Assembly: GCA_046719185.1 (NCBI GenBank)
Contig: JBDNDK010000001.1
Coordinates: 1-50,316, forward strand
From: JBDNDK01 sp046719185
GTDB lineage: Bacteria > Armatimonadota > UBA5829
Length of the DNA stretch: 50,316 nt
Direction: 5' to 3'
The notes below the pieces were generated by a model. The model saw only the letters and a list, made by a program, of their open reading frames with translations. It was not told the DNA's origin and searched no databases. Made by a program: the position numbers and the translations under genes. Every line of letters starts with the position of its first letter. Positions within the stretch are counted from its first letter, which is position 1. Positions 45,254 through 50,316 of the stretch are shown here, one piece after another.

Positions 45254-46507
45254 ATGGCTAATATTACTGATATGCAAAAAGATTCTATAAGATGTAGAGT
45301 CTTAAAAGCTGTAGATGAGGTGAAGATTACTGATATTCACACTCATATATACAATCAAAGTTTTGGTGATATTTTATTATGGGGAATAGATGAACTTATA
45401 ACATATCACTATCTTGTAGCTGAAACTTTAAGATGGGGAGTTATATCACCAGAGGATTATTGGAAACTCAACAAAAAAGAGCAAGCAGATATTATTTGGA
45501 AAACATTATTTGTTGATCATATACCTTTTAGTGAAGCTTGCAGAGGTGTTCTTACTGTTTTAGACAAACTTGGTCTTGATACTTCTGCTAGAAATCTTAA
45601 TGAATATAGAAAGTTTTTCCAATCACAGAACTTAGAGAAATATGTTGATACAGTATTTGAAACAGCTGGTGTAGAAAGCGTGGTCATGACAAATGATCCA
45701 TTTGATGATCTTGAAAGACCATCGTGGCTAAATAATGCTCCAAGAGATGAAAGGTTTCATGCTGCATTAAGAATAGATCCTATTTTAATCAATTGGGCAA
45801 CTGCGGCTTCAAAGATTAAAGATTGGGGATATGATGTAACACCTGAACTTACAGAAAAAACCTGCCTTGAAATCTGCAGATTTTTAGGTGATTGGGTGGA
45901 TAAGATGAAAGCACTGTATTTAGCTGTTTCTCTAACCCCAGATTTTAGATTTCCTGATGATTCTGAGCAAACACTTATAATAGAAAAATGCATCTTGCCT
46001 GTCTGCAGAGAAAAAGGCATCCCATTTGCTCTTATGATTGGTGTTAAAAGACTTATTAACCCAAGATTAAAGCTTGCTGGTGATGGTGTTGGGGCAGGGG
46101 ATGTAAATTCTGTTGAAAATCTATGCTCAAATTATCCTGATAACAAATTTATGGTAACTATGCTTTCAAGAGAAAATCAGCATGAGCTAACAGTAGCAGC
46201 TAGAAAGTTTTCAAACTTATTTTTGTTTGGTTGCTGGTGGTTCTTAAACAATCCATGCTTTATTGAAGAAATGACAAATATGAGATTTGATTTACTTGGT
46301 CCTAATGTGGTTCCTCAGCATTCTGATGCTAGAGTATTGGATCAGCTTATTTACAAATGGTGGCATTCAAGAGATATAATTGGTGAGGTGTTATCAGAAA
46401 AAATTATCAATTTATCTGCAACTGGTTGGATTCCTACTGATGAAGAAATTAAGAGAGATGTTAAAGCTTTGTTTGGTGGTAATTTCTGGGATTATTTGAA
46501 GAGATAA
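45254..46507 (+). CDS. Uronate isomerase-like amidohydrolase family protein
   Basis: A 417-aa protein that begins at the ATG at 45254, eight bases after GGGAG; the frame opens at 45239 but that start overlaps the Shine-Dalgarno. The metal-binding HxH motif is KITDIHTHIY (H29 and H31). Further family-like segments are VESVVMTNDPFDD and, near the end, QHSDARVLDQLIYKWW, whose Asp would match the conserved Asp of uronate isomerases. It is shorter than typical UxaC (about 470 aa) and diverged, so it may act on another sugar acid or be a related hydrolase. Glucuronate or galacturonate isomerisation is an inference. Confidence 0.75.
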   Translation: MANITDMQKDSIRCRVLKAVDEVKITDIHTHIYNQSFGDILLWGIDELITYHYLVAETLRWGVISPEDYWKLNKKEQADIIWKTLFVDHIPFSEACRGVLTVLDKLGLDTSARNLNEYRKFFQSQNLEKYVDTVFETAGVESVVMTNDPFDDLERPSWLNNAPRDERFHAALRIDPILINWATAASKIKDWGYDVTPELTEKTCLEICRFLGDWVDKMKALYLAVSLTPDFRFPDDSEQTLIIEKCILPVCREKGIPFALMIGVKRLINPRLKLAGDGVGAGDVNSVENLCSNYPDNKFMVTMLSRENQHELTVAARKFSNLFLFGCWWFLNNPCFIEEMTNMRFDLLGPNVVPQHSDARVLDQLIYKWWHSRDIIGEVLSEKIINLSATGWIPTDEEIKRDVKALFGGNFWDYLKR

Positions 46508-46533
46508 AATGTTTGAAAATTAAACATAAAGTA

Positions 46534-46561
46534 AAAAGCCCAGATAATCTCTGGGCTTTTT
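46534..46561. terminator. Bidirectional intrinsic terminator
   Basis: An 11-bp stem AAAAGCCCAGA/TCTGGGCTTTT (46534-46544 and 46550-46560) with a 5-nt loop lies between two convergent genes. T-rich tails exist in both directions, so it can serve both. Confidence 0.85.
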
Positions 46562-46582
46562 CTGACTTGGCAAACTGATTTA

Positions 46583-47731
46583 TTAACCACTACTTTTTAT
46601 TTTCGGTATTGATGCTTTTATATCTATAGACTCTTCTGGAAATCCTTTAATAATTTTTTCAATTGCATCTTGAGCTGATACAAATGTTCCGGGCTGTTCA
46701 TATAATTCGGGCATAACTTCTATACAATCTCTAATAATAGCAGAATCTGTAACACTACATTCACAACCCAATACGCATCCTTTTATCACAGATTTGCTTC
46801 CAACCTGACATTTATGACCTAATATGCTATATTCTATTTTTGCATCTTCTTCAACCATGCTATCTTGAGCAATAACAACATTTGGTCCAATATGTGCACC
46901 TTTTTTTACACATGTTCTGTTTCCTAAAAATATTGGTGCTGATAAAGCAACGGAATCGTGAATACTAATTCCTTCACCAATCCATACTCCATCACTAATT
47001 TTTGCAGCCTGAATATATAAATCGATTTTTCCAGTGAGAGCATCAAAATGGCAATTTCTATAGTCTATTAATGATCCTATATCTTTGAAATAACCATCAA
47101 CATTTTCAGCATAAATTGGATAGTTATTATCAATAAGTTTTGGAATTAGTTCAATATCATAATCAAATACTTCTTTTTCTGGTAGTAGAAATATTAATTG
47201 TTTATCCAATATCACAATACCAGTTGACACAATATTTGAAAAGATATTATTACTTGATGGCTTCTTAGCAAATTTTGTTATAAGTCCATTTGTATTTGTT
47301 TCAAATATACTATGATTAGCAGGATCATCGGTTTTTTGAGTTAAAATTGTTAGGCAAGATGATTTCTTTTTATGAGTTTGTATTGCATCAGTTATATTTA
47401 TATTTGTAATTATATCTCCGGGAATAATAAAGAATGATTCATCAAGAAGAGGTTTTAGATGTTTTAGGCAGCCACCAGTTCCAAGAGGTTTATATTCCAC
47501 AAAGTATCTTATTTTGACTCCCCAAGTTAATCCTTCTCCAAGGTAATCAATTAATTTTTGGGATTCTGGAGAAAGAGTGATTATGATATCATTTATACCA
47601 CTTTCAGCAAGCATTCTTACAGTGTGTTCGAGTAGAGGTTTATCAAAGATAGGTAGCAGTGATTTTGGTACTTTGGTTGTTGGTGGGTGTAATCTGGTTC
47701 CGGAACCTCCGGCTAATATAATTGCCTGCAT
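46583..47731 (-). CDS. Nucleotide-sugar pyrophosphorylase with left-handed beta-helix (GMPP/GlmU-like)
   Basis: A 382-aa protein. The N-terminal nucleotidyltransferase domain has ILAGGSGTRLHPPTTKVPKS (pyrophosphate-binding loop and the catalytic Lys), GTGGCLKHL, IIPGDIITNI with the metal-binding Asp, and VDGYFKDIGSLIDY. After about residue 245 come hexapeptide-like repeats (IGPNVVIAQDSMVEEDAKIE) that form a left-handed beta-helix, probably without an added acyltransferase site. This resembles mannose-1-phosphate guanylyltransferase and related sugar-1-phosphate enzymes; the sugar cannot be told. AGGAGG precedes the ATG at 47731. It is followed by a shared terminator. Confidence 0.88.
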   Translation of the reverse strand: MQAIILAGGSGTRLHPPTTKVPKSLLPIFDKPLLEHTVRMLAESGINDIIITLSPESQKLIDYLGEGLTWGVKIRYFVEYKPLGTGGCLKHLKPLLDESFFIIPGDIITNINITDAIQTHKKKSSCLTILTQKTDDPANHSIFETNTNGLITKFAKKPSSNNIFSNIVSTGIVILDKQLIFLLPEKEVFDYDIELIPKLIDNNYPIYAENVDGYFKDIGSLIDYRNCHFDALTGKIDLYIQAAKISDGVWIGEGISIHDSVALSAPIFLGNRTCVKKGAHIGPNVVIAQDSMVEEDAKIEYSILGHKCQVGSKSVIKGCVLGCECSVTDSAIIRDCIEVMPELYEQPGTFVSAQDAIEKIIKGFPEESIDIKASIPKIKSSG

Positions 47732-47901
47732 GTTTTTCCTCCTTATGCCATGCTGAATGATATAGCTTTCTAATGATCACTAAAATGGATAAGAAAAATA
47801 TGATTGCGTAATAGTGCCTTTAATAATATTTAAAAATATTTTACATAATAAATTCTACTTATAATTTTTATACTACCCAAAATTTTTGCAAATATTTGAA
47901 T

Positions 47902-47931
47902 TTGCCCAAATATCCATTCTAATGATATAAT
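47902..47931 (+). promoter_or_regulatory. Probable promoter of the UPF0182 gene
   Basis: TTGCCC (47902-47907) and TATAAT (47926-47931) are 18 bp apart, with an extended -10 TG. A second TATAAT is at 47950-47955. Confidence 0.45.
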
Positions 47932-47984
47932 CCTGCAAATTATTATCGGTATAATAATATAAAATAATAAGGAGAAACAGACTC

Positions 47985-50316
47985 ATGAAGAGATACTTTG
48001 GTCCGATATTGATGGCTATAATTGCATTGATATTGCTTTTCGGTGGAGCTGCAGTGAAGTTATATACAGATTGGCTGTGGTTTTTAGACCTTGGATACAG
48101 AAAAGTTTTCACCACTGTGTTTTTCACAAAAATGCAGTTAGGAATTACTTCAGCAGTTTTATTTTTTGCAATTATTTATGGAAATTTATGGTATGCAAGA
48201 AAAATATCACCTGCTCCTAGAGAATCCAGCATAGAGATGCAGCTTCTTGAGAAGCTTGGAAGTTTTGCAAGAAGAGGAGTTGGAATATTAATTTTCATTG
48301 TTAGTGTGTTTATCTCAGTGATGGTTGGTCTTGAGACTGCAAATCATTGGGAGTCTTTTTTGAAATATAGAAATGCTATTCCATTTGGTGAAGTGGATCC
48401 AATTTTTAATAATGATATTGGATTTTATGTTTTTCAATTGCCTTTTATAAAATATATAAATGGTTGGATTTTCTTTGCTTTGGTTGTAACAACTATTGCA
48501 ACTGCTGCAATTTATTATGCAAGTGAAGCAATAGAAATGTGGGCAAATAAACTTCAGTTTGCACCTAAAGTCAAAGTGCATCTATGTATATTGATTGCTC
48601 TTATGTTTGTAGTTAAAGCTTGGGGTTACAAGCTCGGTATGTATGATATGCTTACAATAAGGGGCAATATATTTGATGGTGCTGGATATACAAACATACA
48701 CGCAAATCTGCCTGTATTATGGCTTTTGATAGGTGCTGCTATTGTTGGGGCTGTTATAGTTTTATTGAATAGTACAAGAAGAGGAATTGCTCTTGCTGTA
48801 GGTGCTGTTATTGGATTGATGGGACTTTCAATACTTGCTGGTGCAATTTACCCTAGTATTATCCAGAGTGTGATTGTAAAACCTAATGAATTCAATAAAG
48901 AAAGACCATATCTTGAAAGGGCAATTCAGTCAACTAGAAAAGCTTATGGATTAGCTGATGTTGATTATAAACCATATGAAGCTGCTTCAACTCTCACAAA
49001 AGCTCAGATAGAAGCTAATGCATCTTCAATTGAGAATATTAGATTATGGGACAATAGACACTTGATGCATGCTTATGCTCAGATCCAGACTATTCAGCAG
49101 TATTATAATTTTCATGATGTTGATGTTGATAGATATTGGCTTACTGATAAGGATGGTAACAAAAGATACAGACAAGTATGGTTATCAGCTAGGGAACTTT
49201 CTCAGAGTTCACTTCCACAGCCATCACAAACATGGGTGAATAGGAGATTGCAATATACCCATGGTTATGGATTTTGTATGAGTCCTGTTAATGAAATAAG
49301 TTCGGAAGGATTACCGAACTTTTATGTTTATGATATTCCTCCAAAGACATCAATGGAAATTCCAATTTCAAGGTCAGAAATATATTATGGTGAACTCACT
49401 GATGCATATGTTATAGTTGGAACAAAAGCAGATGAATTTAGCTATCCTGCAGGCTCTGAGAATGTTACTACAAGATATGCAGGTGATACTGGTGTTGGCA
49501 TTGGAAGTATGATGAGAAAGCTTCTTTTTGCTTGGAGATATGCTGATGTTAACATTCTTTTGAATTCTGATATTACAAAAGAAAGTAAAATTTTATACAA
49601 CAGGGAGATAAAGAGCAGGGTTAATACTTTAATGCCATTTTTGAAGTTTGATGATGATCCATATTTAATAACTGCTGATGGCAGATTATATTGGATGATT
49701 GATGGCTATACAATAACAAGTGCTTATCCTTATTCTAGAATGACTGTGATGCAGGGTTCATTATGTAATTATATCAGAAACTCTGTGAAGGTTGTTGTGG
49801 ATGCATATAATGGCAATGTATCAGCATATATCATACAAAAACCAATTGAAGATCCTATTATAAAAGTATATGACAAAATATTTCCTGGTGTTTTCAAAAA
49901 GTTTGAAGATATGCCTGAAACACTAAAAAGTCATATAAGATATCCAGAGGAGCTTTTCAAAGTTCAGGCAGCAGTTTATACAAACTATCATAATGAGCCA
50001 GAATCTTTCTATAAGAATTCAGACCTTTGGGCAATTCCCGAGAGAGCAGTATTACTAAGTGAGGAATTAACAGGTTCTGAATATATGGATCCATATTATG
50101 TTAATATGAAACTTCCTGATGGTGAAAAAGAAGAATTTATATTGATGATTCCATATAAAAGAGCTGGTAAGAAAAATATGGTTTCATGGATGTGTGCAAG
50201 ATGTGATGGAGATAATTATGGAGAAATTGTTCTTTATAGGTTTCCACAGGACAAGAATGTATTAGGACCAGATCAGGTAATTGCTAGAATAAATCAAGAT
50301 ACATCCCACAATCGCG
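47985..50316 (+). CDS. UPF0182 family membrane protein, 3' end cut by window edge
   Basis: The frame is open from the ATG at 47985 (AAGGAG at 47969-47974) to the right edge, at least 777 codons. The first part has about seven membrane helices (from PILMAIIALILLFGGAAVKL to about residue 300), followed by a large soluble part. Family markers are YTDWLWFLDLGYRKVF near residue 27, PYLERAIQSTRKAYGL and YTHGYGFCMSPVNEIS. UPF0182 (COG1615) proteins are found in Cyanobacteria, Actinobacteria, Clostridia and relatives. Their role is unknown, and the outward part is large. It is divergent from the pyrophosphorylase gene. Confidence 0.93.
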   Translation, partial: MKRYFGPILMAIIALILLFGGAAVKLYTDWLWFLDLGYRKVFTTVFFTKMQLGITSAVLFFAIIYGNLWYARKISPAPRESSIEMQLLEKLGSFARRGVGILIFIVSVFISVMVGLETANHWESFLKYRNAIPFGEVDPIFNNDIGFYVFQLPFIKYINGWIFFALVVTTIATAAIYYASEAIEMWANKLQFAPKVKVHLCILIALMFVVKAWGYKLGMYDMLTIRGNIFDGAGYTNIHANLPVLWLLIGAAIVGAVIVLLNSTRRGIALAVGAVIGLMGLSILAGAIYPSIIQSVIVKPNEFNKERPYLERAIQSTRKAYGLADVDYKPYEAASTLTKAQIEANASSIENIRLWDNRHLMHAYAQIQTIQQYYNFHDVDVDRYWLTDKDGNKRYRQVWLSARELSQSSLPQPSQTWVNRRLQYTHGYGFCMSPVNEISSEGLPNFYVYDIPPKTSMEIPISRSEIYYGELTDAYVIVGTKADEFSYPAGSENVTTRYAGDTGVGIGSMMRKLLFAWRYADVNILLNSDITKESKILYNREIKSRVNTLMPFLKFDDDPYLITADGRLYWMIDGYTITSAYPYSRMTVMQGSLCNYIRNSVKVVVDAYNGNVSAYIIQKPIEDPIIKVYDKIFPGVFKKFEDMPETLKSHIRYPEELFKVQAAVYTNYHNEPESFYKNSDLWAIPERAVLLSEELTGSEYMDPYYVNMKLPDGEKEEFILMIPYKRAGKKNMVSWMCARCDGDNYGEIVLYRFPQDKNVLGPDQVIARINQDTSHNR

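Overview
The window is AT-rich bacterial chromosome, probably from an uncultured Armatimonadota or Abditibacteriota-type bacterium. This placement is an inference. It rests mainly on the edge gene, which encodes a pseudopilin-like protein of the kind that is very abundant in Armatimonadota (one N-terminal membrane helix, an SARE motif, then a YTEDYD motif). Supporting signs are a GHL6/trimerisation-domain glycosidase paired with a URO-D-like gene, a DUF4380 protein and a UPF0182 protein. Most genes have a GGAG-type Shine-Dalgarno sequence, and TTG starts are common.

Layout. 1-803: 3'-truncated pseudopilin-like gene (-). 1046-3948: serA with its own promoter and terminator, then an MFS transporter (+). 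3967-15678: a long (-) block read as rpsB-tsf-pyrH-frr-uppS-dxr-rseP-ispG-argA-like GNAT-proS-MgtC-DUF362. It joins translation factors to the MEP/undecaprenyl isoprenoid pathway. cdsA, usually found between uppS and dxr, is missing. 15974-18984: a GHL6 glycosidase and a decayed URO-D-like methyltransferase gene (+). 19005-27015: a membrane-anchored SF2 helicase (-), a frameshifted DUF3887 lipoprotein-like gene (-), and a 2-hydroxyacyl-CoA dehydratase/activase gene (+) split by a foreign fragment of about 140 bp carrying an antisense PAS-domain piece. This stretch looks like a decaying neighbourhood or one with local assembly errors.

27168-30544: a MacAB-like export operon (HlyD-type adaptor, FtsX-type permease, ATPase). 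30724-32778: a secreted GH51-like arabinofuranosidase with a binding module inserted in its catalytic barrel. 32954-33030: initiator tRNA with an unusual U1/U72 pair, its own promoter and a strong terminator. 33502-35399: hisD-hisB (-). 35597-39451: an operon of a SAM methyltransferase, a GH65 enzyme resembling animal PGGHG (glucosyl-galactosyl-hydroxylysine glucosidase) and a DUF4380 sugar-binding protein. 39529-40922: a compact restriction-modification pair (beta-class DNA methyltransferase plus HNH nuclease), divergent from 41113-45167, an SbcD/YhaO-like nuclease and an SbcC/YhaN-like membrane ATPase. 45254-46507: a uronate-isomerase-like amidohydrolase. 46583-47731: an NDP-sugar pyrophosphorylase (-). 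47985-end: UPF0182 membrane protein (+), open at the right edge.

Taken together, the window mixes core informational and isoprenoid genes with glycan-degrading enzymes (GHL6, GH51, GH65, DUF4380, uronate isomerase) and a small DNA-defence/repair island. No single clearly novel system is proven. The best candidates for follow-up are the split activase with its inserted PAS fragment, the membrane-anchored helicase, the R-M/YhaO-YhaN island, the PGGHG-like GH65 operon and the domain-inserted GH51.
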